Shown here: positions 45,434-54,017 of the stretch, piece after piece
How positions within the stretch are numbered: position 1 is the stretch's first letter
Layout: the number at the start of each line of letters is the position of its first letter
Assembly (NCBI RefSeq): GCF_019039255.1
Contig: NZ_CP077062.1
Coordinates: 2,294,001-2,358,000 of the forward strand
DNA from: Nocardioides panacis
Lineage (GTDB): Bacteria; Actinomycetota; Actinomycetes; Propionibacteriales; Nocardioidaceae
DNA: 64,000 bases
Direction of reading: 5' to 3'
The notes under the pieces: model-generated
The model's input: only the letters and a program-made list of their open reading frames with translations
Databases searched by the model: none
What the model was told of the DNA's origin: nothing
Program-made: the position numbers and the translations under genes

Positions 45434-46027
45434 CTAGGAGGGCCGGGCCTGGGAGCGGCGCAGCGAGCGGCGCTGGGCGAGCACGGCGCCGACGTTGCGG
45501 TGGCTGCGGGTGCCCACCCGGGCGGCGGCCGGCGGCTCCACCGGCAGCTTGGCGCGCAGCGCCGGGACGGTCGCGCCGCGGACGACCGCGATCTGGGAGA
45601 GGCCGAGCCGGGCCATGTAGCGGTTGGCGTCGCGGGACGCCACCGAGGCCGCCGCGATGACGTGCTCGGTGTCCTTCTCCTCGGCCCAGGTGACGGTGGC
45701 CTCCAGGAGCGCGCGGCCCACGCCGTGCCGGCGGAAGGACTCGATGACATGGAGGTGCATGACGTAGATCGCGGTGTCGCTGTGCACCGGCGAGAGCGGT
45801 GCGCGCATCAGGTGCACGGCGCCCGCGACGGCGTCGTCGATGCGGGCCACGACCAGCCGCTGGTCCGGGTCGGCGGCGATCCGGGCGATCGCGGCGGCCG
45901 CCTCCTGGGTGGCGTGCGCGGTGGCCTGGTCCTGGTGGGGGCGCTCGGCGAGGGCGCCCCAGACCTCCACGAGGGCGGCGGCATCGCCGGGGGCAGCGTC
46001 GCTGAGGGAGACCGCGCAGCGGAACAT
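45434..46027 (-). CDS. GNAT-family N-acetyltransferase
   Basis: About 197 residues. The acetyl-CoA loop is RRHGVGRALLEATVTWAEE, preceded by MHLHVIESF and followed by ASRDANRYMARLGL. GAAAGG precedes the ATG at 46027. The last ~40 residues are basic and Arg-rich (RSLRRSQARPS). Substrate unknown. Divergent from the DUF554 gene. Confidence 0.85.
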   Translation of the reverse strand: MFRCAVSLSDAAPGDAAALVEVWGALAERPHQDQATAHATQEAAAAIARIAADPDQRLVVARIDDAVAGAVHLMRAPLSPVHSDTAIYVMHLHVIESFRRHGVGRALLEATVTWAEEKDTEHVIAAASVASRDANRYMARLGLSQIAVVRGATVPALRAKLPVEPPAAARVGTRSHRNVGAVLAQRRSLRRSQARPS

Positions 46028-46203
46028 GGGGACACCTTTCCCAGCCGGCGACCGGCGACGAGGAGTGCGACAGGATGCGTTGGACGGCCGGCTCGTCGGT
46101 GCCCCGCAACCTCGTGAACCTGACCGAGGTGAGAGATTACGCCTAGTACGACCCCGTTGGGTAGCCGGGATCTCCGGCCCCGTGCACACCGCGAGGAGAC
46201 GTG

Positions 46204-46956
46204 ATGTTCCCGGGCATCGGCACCGTCGTGAACATGGCCACGGTCCTGCTGGGCACCGCCATCGGCGTGCTCGTCGGGCACCGGCTCCGCCAGCGCACCC
46301 GCGACGTGGTCACCGACGGCCTCGGCCTGGTCACGCTGCTGATCGCCGGGTCCGCGGCGACGAGCATCGCCGACCCGGCCTGGTCCCGCGCGGTCGGGGA
46401 CAGCGCGCCGATGCTGATCGTGCTCGGCTCGCTGGTCCTGGGCGGCATCACCGGCTCGGTGCTCGGCATCGAGGAGCGCCTGGAGGGGTTCGGCGGGCGG
46501 CTCCAGCAGCTGCTGCAGCGGCGCTCCGGAGCAGGCGGTCCGGACCGGCAGCGGTTCATCGAGGGCTTCGTGACCAGCTCGCTGGTGTTCTGCGTCGGGC
46601 CGCTCACGGTGCTCGGCTCGCTCAACGACGGGCTGGGCAACGGTGCGGACCAGCTGTTCCTGAAGTCCGCTCTGGACGGGTTCGCGGCGATCGCGTTCGC
46701 GGCGTCGCTGGGCTGGGGCGTCGGCGCCAGCGTGCTCGCGCTGCTGGTCGTGCAGGGGTCGCTCACGGTGCTGGGCGCCGTCCTGGGCGACGTCATGCCC
46801 GCCGCCCAGGTCGCCGCGCTGACCGCGACCGGTGGCCTGATGCTGGTCGGGGTGGCCCTGCGGCTGCTGCGGATCAGACAGGTTCCGGTCGGCGACCTGC
46901 TGCCGGGACTGCTGTTCGCGCCGCTGCTGACCACGCTCGTGGCCGCGCTGCGCTGA
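46204..46956 (+). CDS. DUF554 membrane protein
   Basis: About 250 residues with 6-7 spans. IGTVVNMATVLLGTAIGVLVG at the N-terminus, SLVFCVGPLTVLGSLNDGL, and the C-terminal LLPGLLFAPLLTT are typical of the DUF554/YdfK family. The ATG at 46204 is preferred to the adjacent GTG at 46201 because AGGAG then has a 5-nt spacing. Function unknown. Confidence 0.88.
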   Translation: MFPGIGTVVNMATVLLGTAIGVLVGHRLRQRTRDVVTDGLGLVTLLIAGSAATSIADPAWSRAVGDSAPMLIVLGSLVLGGITGSVLGIEERLEGFGGRLQQLLQRRSGAGGPDRQRFIEGFVTSSLVFCVGPLTVLGSLNDGLGNGADQLFLKSALDGFAAIAFAASLGWGVGASVLALLVVQGSLTVLGAVLGDVMPAAQVAALTATGGLMLVGVALRLLRIRQVPVGDLLPGLLFAPLLTTLVAALR

Positions 46957-47157
46957 GCGTCGTACGACGGGCGGCGCGCCCGACTCGTTGGCGAATTGTT
47001 GCCTCAAACGTCGCCACCACCCCGACGTTGGTCCTAATGTGACGGCCAGGGGGACGAGCGGGAGCGGTCGGTGGTGAAACACCGCGGACTCACGCTGTCG
47101 CTATAGTCCCGCGTCACACCTGAGACAGACCGGCGAAGTACCCGCGACAGGAGTCCC
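46957..47157 (+). promoter_or_regulatory. Intergenic region with livH promoter
   Basis: 201 bp. TATAGT at 47102-47107 is an excellent -10, ~51 nt before the livH ATG, and AGGAG lies just before the ATG. The region around 46990-47040 is A/T-richer than its surroundings. No small gene found. Confidence 0.55.
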
Positions 47158-48540
47158 ATGCACGCCCGCCCCAGAAGCATCGCCGCCTTGCTGACCGCGC
47201 TCGCGGTCGCGGCGCTCGTGATGATCGGCAGCGGACCGGTGTCAGCGGCCCCGGTGCCGCACGTCGGCGAGTCCGCCTGCACCAAGCCCGCGCCGCGCAA
47301 CGACGACACCATCCACATCCAGGGGTGCCTGACCGACACCCGGGAGAAGCCGCCGAAGGCGGTCCCGGGCGTGAAGTTCACCGTCGTCGACGACCAGGGC
47401 AAGAACGTCGGCGAGGGCACCAGCAACGACAGCGGCGTCTTCGACATCGCGCTGCCCGGCAAGTCGATCGACGTCCTCGGCAACACCTACACGGTCAAGC
47501 TGGACAAGTCGTCCCTTCCGGAGGGTGCCGCGCTGCGCAACCCCAAGCAGCTCTCGTTGAAGGTCACCCCCAAGCTGAGTTCGGACGTCTACGTCACCTT
47601 CCCGATCGGCGACGCGACGGCCGCCAACGCCGGCAAGGCCACCCAGGCCCTGCAGCTCGCGGTCGGCGGCCTGGTGTTCTCGCTGCTGCTCGCGATGGCC
47701 GCCCTCGGCCTGTCGATGATCTTCGGTACGACGGGCCTGACGAACTTCGCACACGGCGAGCTGATCACGTTCGGGGCGCTGGTCGCCTACGGCGTGGACG
47801 CACTGCCGGGCACGATCACCATCGCCGGCACGAACGTGACGATCGCCGTCTCGATCATCGTCGCGGCCATCGCGTCCGCCGGGTTCGGCTGGCTCAACGA
47901 CCGCGCCCTGTGGCGGCCGCTGCGGCACCGCGGCACAGGCCTGGTCGCGATGATGGTCGTGAGCATCGGCCTGTCGATCTTCCTGCGCAACGTCTACCAG
48001 TACCTCGCGGGCGCCAGCACCCACCAGTACTCCCAGTTCTCCAGCCCGCGGCCGTACCACATCGGCCCGATCCTGGTCACCCCCAAGGACGTCTTCATCG
48101 TCGTCTTCTCCACGATCGTGCTGGTCGTGGTCGTCATCGCCCTGCAGCGCACCCGGCTCGGCAAGGCCACCCGCGCGGTCGCCGACAACACGGCGCTCGC
48201 CGCCGCCACCGGCATCAACGTCGACCGGGTCATCTCGGTCGTCTGGATCGTCGGCGCGATGCTGGCCGGCATGTCGGGCGTGCTGCTCGGGATGACCCAG
48301 GGCTTCGACTACCAGCTCGGCTTCAAGATCCTGCTGCTGGTCTTCGCCGCGACCGTCCTCGGCGGCCTGGGCACGGCGTGGGGCGCGATCGTCGGCGCCC
48401 TGGTGATCGGGCTCTTCGTCGAGGTCTCCACGCTGTTCATCCCGGCTGAGCTGAAGTTCGTCGGCGCACTCGTCGTACTCATCGTCGTTCTGCTGGTCAG
48501 GCCCCAGGGCCTGCTCGGCAAGGCCCAGCGGGTCGGTTAG
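47158..48540 (+). CDS. livH: Branched-chain amino acid/urea-type ABC permease with extracytoplasmic N-domain
   Basis: 460 residues against ~290 for normal LivH. Residues 1-30 are a signal sequence (ALVMIGSGPVSA); ~31-155 are a soluble segment with CLTDTREKPPKAVPGVKFTV and DSGVFDIALPGKS, resembling a carboxypeptidase-regulatory/SpaA-like beta sandwich. The permease proper starts near 165 with LSMIFGTTGLTNFAHGE, the LivH signature. First gene of livHMGF. Confidence 0.88.
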   Translation: MHARPRSIAALLTALAVAALVMIGSGPVSAAPVPHVGESACTKPAPRNDDTIHIQGCLTDTREKPPKAVPGVKFTVVDDQGKNVGEGTSNDSGVFDIALPGKSIDVLGNTYTVKLDKSSLPEGAALRNPKQLSLKVTPKLSSDVYVTFPIGDATAANAGKATQALQLAVGGLVFSLLLAMAALGLSMIFGTTGLTNFAHGELITFGALVAYGVDALPGTITIAGTNVTIAVSIIVAAIASAGFGWLNDRALWRPLRHRGTGLVAMMVVSIGLSIFLRNVYQYLAGASTHQYSQFSSPRPYHIGPILVTPKDVFIVVFSTIVLVVVVIALQRTRLGKATRAVADNTALAAATGINVDRVISVVWIVGAMLAGMSGVLLGMTQGFDYQLGFKILLLVFAATVLGGLGTAWGAIVGALVIGLFVEVSTLFIPAELKFVGALVVLIVVLLVRPQGLLGKAQRVG

Positions 48541-48550
48541 GAGCTAGCAC

Positions 48551-49549
48551 ATGGACTGGCACGCCATTCTCAGTCAGAGCATGCAACAGGGTCTGGGCCC
48601 GGTCGCCGCGGTGTACTGCCTCGCCGCCATCGGCCTGAACGTGCACTTCGGCTACACCGGCCTGCTCAACTTCGGCCAGGCGGGCTTCATGGCCGTCGGC
48701 GGCTACGCCGTCTCGTCGTTCGTCACGACCTGGGGGCTGTCGTTCTGGCTCGGCTGCGTGGTCGCGCTGCTCGCCTCGGCCGTCCTCGCGCTGCTCCTGG
48801 GCGTCCCGACGCTGCGGCTGCGCGCCGACTACCTCGCGATCGTGACGATCGCGGCCGCCGAGATCATCCGGCAGACGATCGGCTCGGTCACGCTGCTGAA
48901 GTACTTCGGCGGCCAGGACGGCCTCCAGGGGTTCAACAGCAGCTTCGCCGCCCTGAACCCGTTCAGCGGCCGGATCGGCATCCCCGGGGTGGTCACCTGG
49001 CGTCCCTACGACTTCTGGACGCTGCTGGTCTCTTGGGCGCTCGTCGCGCTGTTCTGCGTCATGGTCTGGGCGCTGATGCGCAGCCCGTGGGGCCGGGTGC
49101 TCAAGAGCATCCGCGAGGACGAGGACGCGGTCCGCAGCCTCGGAAAGAACGTCTACGCCTACAAGATGCAGTCGCTGGTCATCGGTGGCGTCATCGGTGG
49201 CGTCGCCGGCATCATGTCGGCGCTGCAGCACTCGGCGATCAACCCGTCGTTCTTCGCGACCGACACCACCTTCTTCGCCTACACCGTGCTGCTCGTCGGT
49301 GGCGCCGCCCGGGTGCTCGGCCCGGTCGCCGGAACCGTGATCTTCTGGTTCCTGATCAGCTTCCTCGACCTGTTCTTCGGGCAGGCCACCTCCGGCACCG
49401 ACCCGTCGATCCCCGCCGCCATCATGAACAGCAACCAGGCCAGCCTCATGCGCTTCATCTTCATGGGCCTCGCCCTGATGCTGCTGATGATCTACCGCCC
49501 GCAAGGAATCTTCGGGGACCGAAGGGAGCTGGCCCTCGATGCCCGCTGA
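48551..49549 (+). CDS. livM: Branched-chain amino acid ABC permease
   Basis: 332 residues, ~9 spans. GYTGLLNFGQAGFMAVGGYA is the LivM signature, followed by GVPTLRLRADYLAIVTIAAAE and the EAA-like SIREDEDAVRSLGKNVYAYK. Partner of LivH. Ends 11 bp into livG. Confidence 0.93.
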   Translation: MDWHAILSQSMQQGLGPVAAVYCLAAIGLNVHFGYTGLLNFGQAGFMAVGGYAVSSFVTTWGLSFWLGCVVALLASAVLALLLGVPTLRLRADYLAIVTIAAAEIIRQTIGSVTLLKYFGGQDGLQGFNSSFAALNPFSGRIGIPGVVTWRPYDFWTLLVSWALVALFCVMVWALMRSPWGRVLKSIREDEDAVRSLGKNVYAYKMQSLVIGGVIGGVAGIMSALQHSAINPSFFATDTTFFAYTVLLVGGAARVLGPVAGTVIFWFLISFLDLFFGQATSGTDPSIPAAIMNSNQASLMRFIFMGLALMLLMIYRPQGIFGDRRELALDAR

Positions 49550-50568
49550 CACCGTGACCAACCACGCCGAGACCGGCCCGGAGAAGGACGGTCCCGCGAA
49601 GGGCGGTCCCGCCAAGGTCGACGTCAACGCCGCCCGCGCGGCGCTGCGCGACGTCGCCCACGAGCCCGGCGCGAAGAAGCCCGACCCGATCGTGGTGGCC
49701 GACGGCATCCGCCGTACCTTCGGTGGCCTGACCGCCGTCGACGTCGACCACGTCGAGATCCAGCGCGGCGTGATCACCGGGCTGATCGGCCCGAACGGCG
49801 CCGGCAAGACGACGTTCTTCAACCTGCTCACCGGCTTCGACCGGCCCGACGCGGGCGACTGGTCCTTCAACGGCAAGAGCCTCCGCGGCGTCCCCGCCTT
49901 CCGGGTCGCCCGGCTCGGCATGGTGCGCACCTTCCAGCTCACCAAGGTGCTCTCCAGGCTGACCGTGCTGGAGAACATGCGGGTCGGCGCCACCGGCCAG
50001 CACGGCGAGAGCCTGCTCAAGGCGATGTTCGCGCCGTTCTGGCGTGGCCAGGAGACCGCGAACACCGAGCGTGCCGACGGCCTGCTCGAGCGCTTCCTGC
50101 TGATCAAGAAGCGCGAGGACTTCGCGGGCTCGCTGTCCGGCGGCCAGCGCAAGCTGCTCGAGATGGCCCGGGCGCTGATGGCCGACCCCGAGCTGGTGAT
50201 GCTCGACGAGCCGATGGCCGGGGTGAACCCCGCGCTCAAGCAGTCGCTGCTGGGGCACGTGGAAGTCGCTGCGCGACGACGGCCGGACCGTGCTCTTCGT
50301 CGAGCACGACATGGACATGGTCCGCGACATCTCCGACTGGGTCATCGTGATGGCCCAGGGCAAGGTGATCGCGGAGGGTCCCCCGGACTCGGTGATGGGC
50401 GACCAGCGGGTCATCGACGCCTACCTCGGCTCGCACCACGACCAGGACCTGAGCGAGGACATGGAGGAGCAGATCCTCTCCGAGGCCCAGGCCGAGATCC
50501 ACGACGAGCAGCACCACGAGACGCCGGTCCCGACCGCCGGAGAAGCAGAAGGAGACCAGCGTGTCTGA
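49539..50568 (+). pseudogene. livG: Branched-chain amino acid ABC ATPase, frameshifted
   Basis: Frame 1 from the ATG at 49539 has a ~50-residue hydrophilic N-terminal extension, then GLIGPNGAGKTTFFNLLTGF (Walker A), LSGGQRKLLEMARALMADPE and LVMLDEPMAGVNP. After LKQSLLGHV the frame breaks and resumes one base away with TVLFVEHDMDMVRDISDWVI. GTGGAAG at 50259-50265 should be GTGAAG for the expected HVKSLRDDGRTVLF. The C-terminus is extended and acidic/His-rich. Both halves are well conserved, so an assembly indel is likely; in that case ~342 residues. Confidence 0.87.
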
Positions 50569-51340
50569 GGCCTCGACCGACCAGACCTCGCGCAGCGAGC
50601 ACGTGAAGGCGGCCGAGGGCGCGGTGCTCCGTGCCGACGACCTGATCGCCGGCTACCTGCCCGGGGTGAACATCCTCAACGGTGCGGACCTGTACTGCAA
50701 GGAGAACGAACTGGTCGGCATCATCGGCCCGAACGGCGCCGGCAAGTCGACGCTGCTCAAGGCGCTGTTCGGCCTGGTGAAGATCAAGACCGGGACGGTC
50801 ACGCTCAAGGGCGAGGACATCACCAACCAGCGGGCCGACCACCTGGTCACCAAGGGCATCGGCTTCGTGCCGCAGACCAACAACGTGTTCCCGTCGCTCA
50901 CCATCCAGGAGAACCTGGAGATGGGCGTCTACCAGCGGCCGAAGTCGTTCAAGAAGCGCTTCGAGTTCGTGGGCGACCTGTTCCCCGCGCTGATCGACCG
51001 CAAGGCGCAGCGCACCGGATCGCTGTCGGGCGGCGAGCGGCAGATGGTCGCGATGGGCCGCGCGCTGATGATGGAACCGTCCGTGCTGCTGCTCGACGAG
51101 CCCTCCGCGGGTCTCTCGCCGGTCATGCAGGACGAGGTCTTCGTGCAGACCCGCCGGATCAACCGGGCCGGCGTCTCGGTGATCATGGTCGAGCAGAACG
51201 CCAAGCGCTGCCTGCAGATCTGCGACCGCGGCTACGTGCTCGACCAGGGCCGCAACGCCTACACCGCGAGCGGCCAGGACCTGATCAACGACCCGAAGGT
51301 GATCGAGCTGTACCTCGGGACGCTGGCGAAGAAGGACTGA
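50561..51340 (+). CDS. livF: Branched-chain amino acid ABC ATPase
   Basis: 259 residues. GIIGPNGAGKSTLLKALFGL (Walker A), LSGGERQMVAMGRALMMEPS (signature) and VLLLDEPSAGLSP (Walker B). A ~20-residue N-terminal extension precedes the family start. GAAGGAGA before the GTG at 50561. Overlaps the end of livG by 8 bp. Confidence 0.94.
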   Translation: MSEASTDQTSRSEHVKAAEGAVLRADDLIAGYLPGVNILNGADLYCKENELVGIIGPNGAGKSTLLKALFGLVKIKTGTVTLKGEDITNQRADHLVTKGIGFVPQTNNVFPSLTIQENLEMGVYQRPKSFKKRFEFVGDLFPALIDRKAQRTGSLSGGERQMVAMGRALMMEPSVLLLDEPSAGLSPVMQDEVFVQTRRINRAGVSVIMVEQNAKRCLQICDRGYVLDQGRNAYTASGQDLINDPKVIELYLGTLAKKD

Positions 51341-51371
51341 GCCTCCCCACTCGCTTCCGCACTCCCCCGCA

Positions 51372-51419
51372 CAGCACGAAGGGGCCCGACCTGGTGGTCG
51401 GGCCCCTTCGCTGTGCTGG
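51372..51419. terminator. Strong bidirectional terminator between livF and livK
   Basis: A 13-bp perfect stem, AAGGGGCCCGACC with its complement around loop TGGT, extended outward by CAGCAC/GTGCTG. It lies between two converging genes and works on either strand. Confidence 0.9.
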
Positions 51420-51424
51420 GTGGA

Positions 51425-52720
51425 TCAGATCACGCCGGTGACGTACTTGAGGTTCTTGTACGTGTTGGTGGCGTCGTAACTGAAGATGCCGATCGTGGCC
51501 TTGGTCGGGCTACCCGTGTCGCCCAGGTCGCACGGACCCGAGACACCCTGGTAGTCGATGTCCTCGCCCTTGTTCAGCAGGTCCGAGCACTCCTTGAAGG
51601 TCGAGCACTCGGTGCCGTCCTTCGAGACCTTGATGATGTCCGGGGCGAAGGTCGACGGGTCGTCCGACTTGGCCTCGATCGCCGCGAGGGCGATCAGGGT
51701 CGTGGCGTCGTACGACTCGGGACCGTAGGTGAAGTCCTTGAGCTTCGGGTCCGTCTTCCGCATCCGGTCCTTGAAGTCCGAGGTCAGCTCGGCGCCCGGG
51801 TAGGTCGCCTTGACGCCCTTCAGGGTGCCCTTCGGGAAGTCCGCGGAGTAGTCGGCGGTGTTGCCGTCCACGAAGTACGTCGGGACGTCCTGCGGCCCGA
51901 CGCCCTTGGCGATGAGCTGCGGGATGATCTTCTTGGTCTCGTCGAACGCGACCAGGACGATGGCGTCGGGCTTCGTCGCCGCGACGGCGTTCACCTCGGC
52001 GGTGAAGTTGGTCGCGTCGGCCGAGTAGAGCTTCTTGACCGCGACGTTGCCGCCACCGGCCTTGATGCCCTTGTCGATCTGGCCGGCGAGCAGCTCGCCG
52101 TAGGAGTCCTGGCGGGCCAGGATGGCCACGTTGTTGCGGCCGTCCTCGATCAGCGTGTTCGCCATCACGGCGCCCTGGAGGACGTCGGACGGGGCGGTGC
52201 GGAAGTACAGGTTCTTCGGGTCGGTCTTCGCGTCGTCCAGCGCCGGCGAGGTGTTCGCGGGCGAGAACTGCACGACACCGGCACCGGTGATCTTGTCGAT
52301 GACGCTCAGTGACACCGAGGAGGACGCGGCACCGACGATGGCGTCGGCGTTCGCGTCGAGCAGCTTGTCGGTCTGGGCACCCGCGATGTCCGGCGTGCCG
52401 TCACCCGAGTCGGCCTTGACCTGGACGACGTCCTTGCCGAGGACCCCACCGGCGCTGTTGATGTCGTCGATGGCGGTCTGGACGCCGGCGAACTCCGGCG
52501 GGCCGAGGAACGCGAGGTCGCCGGTCTGCGGGAGCAGGGTGCCGACCGTCAGCGTTCCGTCGCCCTTGGCGGGAGCGGCCGAGCTGCTCTCGCTCGGCGA
52601 GGACGACGACGAGGAGCCGGCACTGTTGCTGTCACTGTTGCTGCCACCACAGGCCGTCAGTGCGAGCGACGCCGTCGCGAGCACCACAGCCGTGCGCAGG
52701 GCGCGGTTTGGGCGAATCAT
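51425..52720 (-). CDS. livK: Branched-chain amino acid-type ABC substrate-binding lipoprotein
   Basis: About 431 residues. A lipoprotein signal ends SLALTACGG, followed by a long Ser-rich linker. The type I periplasmic fold begins LTVGTLLPQTGDLAFLGPPE and includes VGAASSSVSL and GPESYDATTLIALAAIEA. ATG at 52720 with GGAGG upstream. It is on the opposite strand to livHMGF, converging on it, so it has its own promoter. Most likely the binding protein of that importer. Confidence 0.9.
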   Translation of the reverse strand: MIRPNRALRTAVVLATASLALTACGGSNSDSNSAGSSSSSSPSESSSAAPAKGDGTLTVGTLLPQTGDLAFLGPPEFAGVQTAIDDINSAGGVLGKDVVQVKADSGDGTPDIAGAQTDKLLDANADAIVGAASSSVSLSVIDKITGAGVVQFSPANTSPALDDAKTDPKNLYFRTAPSDVLQGAVMANTLIEDGRNNVAILARQDSYGELLAGQIDKGIKAGGGNVAVKKLYSADATNFTAEVNAVAATKPDAIVLVAFDETKKIIPQLIAKGVGPQDVPTYFVDGNTADYSADFPKGTLKGVKATYPGAELTSDFKDRMRKTDPKLKDFTYGPESYDATTLIALAAIEAKSDDPSTFAPDIIKVSKDGTECSTFKECSDLLNKGEDIDYQGVSGPCDLGDTGSPTKATIGIFSYDATNTYKNLKYVTGVI

Positions 52721-52909
52721 TGAGCCTCCGTCATGAGGAGTGTGCGCGGAGTCCCCCCACCGGGTACCGATCGCGCATTCTGATGGTGCGAACCTAGCGC
52801 CAAACCCTTTGTCCCATGGCGGTCTGAGGACAATTGGTGGTGCTGTCGTTGCCATTTCGTGACCTGCGGGAGCTGCACCCCGACCGGCTGCCCGTTTTGC
52901 GGGCCGCCC

Positions 52910-52958
52910 GGGGCTGCTCCGGGCTGCTCCGGGACTGTCCCGGGCTACTCCGGGCTGT
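52910..52958. repeat. 10-nt tandem repeat, ~5 units
   Basis: Units of CGGGCTGCTC type repeat exactly every 10 nt (GGGCTGCTCC, GGGCTGCTCC, GGGACTGTCC, CGGGCTACTC, CGGGCTGTCG). The last copies overlap the final codons and stop of pdtaR. Probably a slippage-derived 3' UTR repeat; CCGGG...CCCGG pairing could help termination. Confidence 0.65.
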
Positions 52959-53562
52959 CGGTCCCGGTGACGGACGGCCCGTGGGTGAGCACGCCGTCGG
53001 CGACCTGGCGCATCGAGAGGCGCAGGTCCATGGCGGTCTTCTGGATCCACCGGAACGCGTCCGGCTCGCTCAGGTCGAGCTGGCGCTGCAGCACGCCCTT
53101 GGCGCGGTCGACCGACTTGCGGGTCTCCAGGCGCTCGGTCAGGTCGGCCACCTCGGCCTCGAGCAGCTGCACCTCGGCGAAGCGGCTCACCGCCATCTCG
53201 ATGGCGGGCACCAGGTCGGCCTTGTTGAACGGCTTGACGAGGTAGGCCATCGCGCCGGCGTCGCGGGCCCGGTCGACCAGGTCGCGCTGGCTGAACGCGG
53301 TGAGGATCACCACCGGAGCGATCCGCTGCTCGGCGATCCGCTGAGCCGCCGTGATCCCGTCCAGTTTGGGCATCTTGACGTCGAGGACCACCAGGTCGGG
53401 CCGGTGCAGCTCCGCGAGCTCGACGGCGGTCTGCCCGTCGCCGGCCTGCCCCACGACGTCGTACCCCTCCTCGGCGAGCATCTCGGCGAGGTCGAGGCGG
53501 ATCAGCGCCTCGTCCTCGGCGATGACGACGCGGCGTGCGGGGGCAGAGGGGTCCGGACTCAC
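52945..53562 (-). CDS. pdtaR: ANTAR-domain response regulator, PdtaR homologue
   Basis: 205 residues. The receiver domain has VVIAEDEALIRLDL, the phospho-acceptor Asp in LVVLDVKMPKLDG, and LVKPFNKADL. The C-terminal ANTAR RNA-binding domain includes KSVDRAKGVLQRQLDLSEPDAFRWIQKTA (residues about 148-176; two sub-motifs of this are AKGVL and RWIQ). It binds nascent-RNA hairpins to prevent termination. Homologous to M. tuberculosis Rv1626, next to polA/pyk there as here. Confidence 0.94.
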   Translation of the reverse strand: MSPDPSAPARRVVIAEDEALIRLDLAEMLAEEGYDVVGQAGDGQTAVELAELHRPDLVVLDVKMPKLDGITAAQRIAEQRIAPVVILTAFSQRDLVDRARDAGAMAYLVKPFNKADLVPAIEMAVSRFAEVQLLEAEVADLTERLETRKSVDRAKGVLQRQLDLSEPDAFRWIQKTAMDLRLSMRQVADGVLTHGPSVTGTDSPE

Positions 53563-53568
53563 GAGTGA

Positions 53569-53574
53569 AGGCTA
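53569..53574 (-). promoter_or_regulatory. -10 element for leaderless pdtaR mRNA
   Basis: TAGCCT on the minus strand, 6 nt before the pdtaR GTG at 53562, with no ribosome-binding site between. Confidence 0.55.
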
Positions 53575-53620
53575 GTACGACGAGCCGCCGGCCACCCCGT
53601 CGTCCCGCAGAGTCGACCCG

Positions 53621-53785
53621 TCAGGCGGACCGGTCGGTGGCGCCGCGGACCCGGGCGGCGTGCGCCTGCAGGAACAGCTCGACGTCCTCACGCTCCACCC
53701 GGCGCCGCGACAGGTGGCTGCAGGCGGTGCGGGCGTTCGCGATCGCGCGTTCCTGACCCACCAGTGCCTGCAGCAGTCGTCTCAT
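53621..53785 (-). CDS. Small hypothetical protein (54 residues)
   Basis: MRRLLQALVGQERAIANART at the start, then a helical, charged sequence with RRRVEREDVELFLQAHAARV. No family recognised. ATG at 53785 chosen; the frame could extend to a TTG at 53821. A TAGTCT -10 element lies at ~53822-53827 in an A/T-rich patch, which supports expression. Lies between pdtaR and the tRNA. Confidence 0.5.
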   Translation of the reverse strand: MRRLLQALVGQERAIANARTACSHLSRRRVEREDVELFLQAHAARVRGATDRSA

Positions 53786-53893
53786 GTCGTCCCACCGTCG
53801 GTTCCTCCGTGCCGGACTCAAAGACTATTTCTTTGATAGACAATGGCAAGCGGCGGTCCAGACCCTGGATCGGCTACCCTTCTCAGCGGTCGG

Positions 53894-53966
53894 GCCCCGG
53901 TAGTCCAACGGCAGAGACAATGGTCTCAAACACCATCCAGTGTGGGTTCGAATCCCACCCGGGGCA
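53894..53966 (+). tRNA. Anomalous tRNA, anticodon CAA (Leu) but class I variable loop
   Basis: 73 nt with a complete cloverleaf: acceptor GCCCCGG/CCGGGGC, T arm GTGGG/CCCAC with TTCGAAT, anticodon stem ATGGT/ACCAT and loop CTCAAAC, giving anticodon CAA. The D stem is only 3 bp (GTC/GAC). The variable region is 5 nt (CCAGT), whereas real bacterial tRNA-Leu has a long variable arm. Discriminator is A; CCA is not encoded. It looks like tRNA-Leu(CAA) with the long arm lost, so charging identity is uncertain. Confidence 0.8.
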
Positions 53967-54017
53967 CTCCTCCAACCTGTCGGTGGTCTGCGGCAGGGTC
54001 GTGCCGTGCACCCCGTT

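Noticed and set aside
53894-53966. Reading the tRNA as a decayed pseudogene
   Set aside because: All four stems pair and the T loop is intact; only the variable arm and D stem are unusual.
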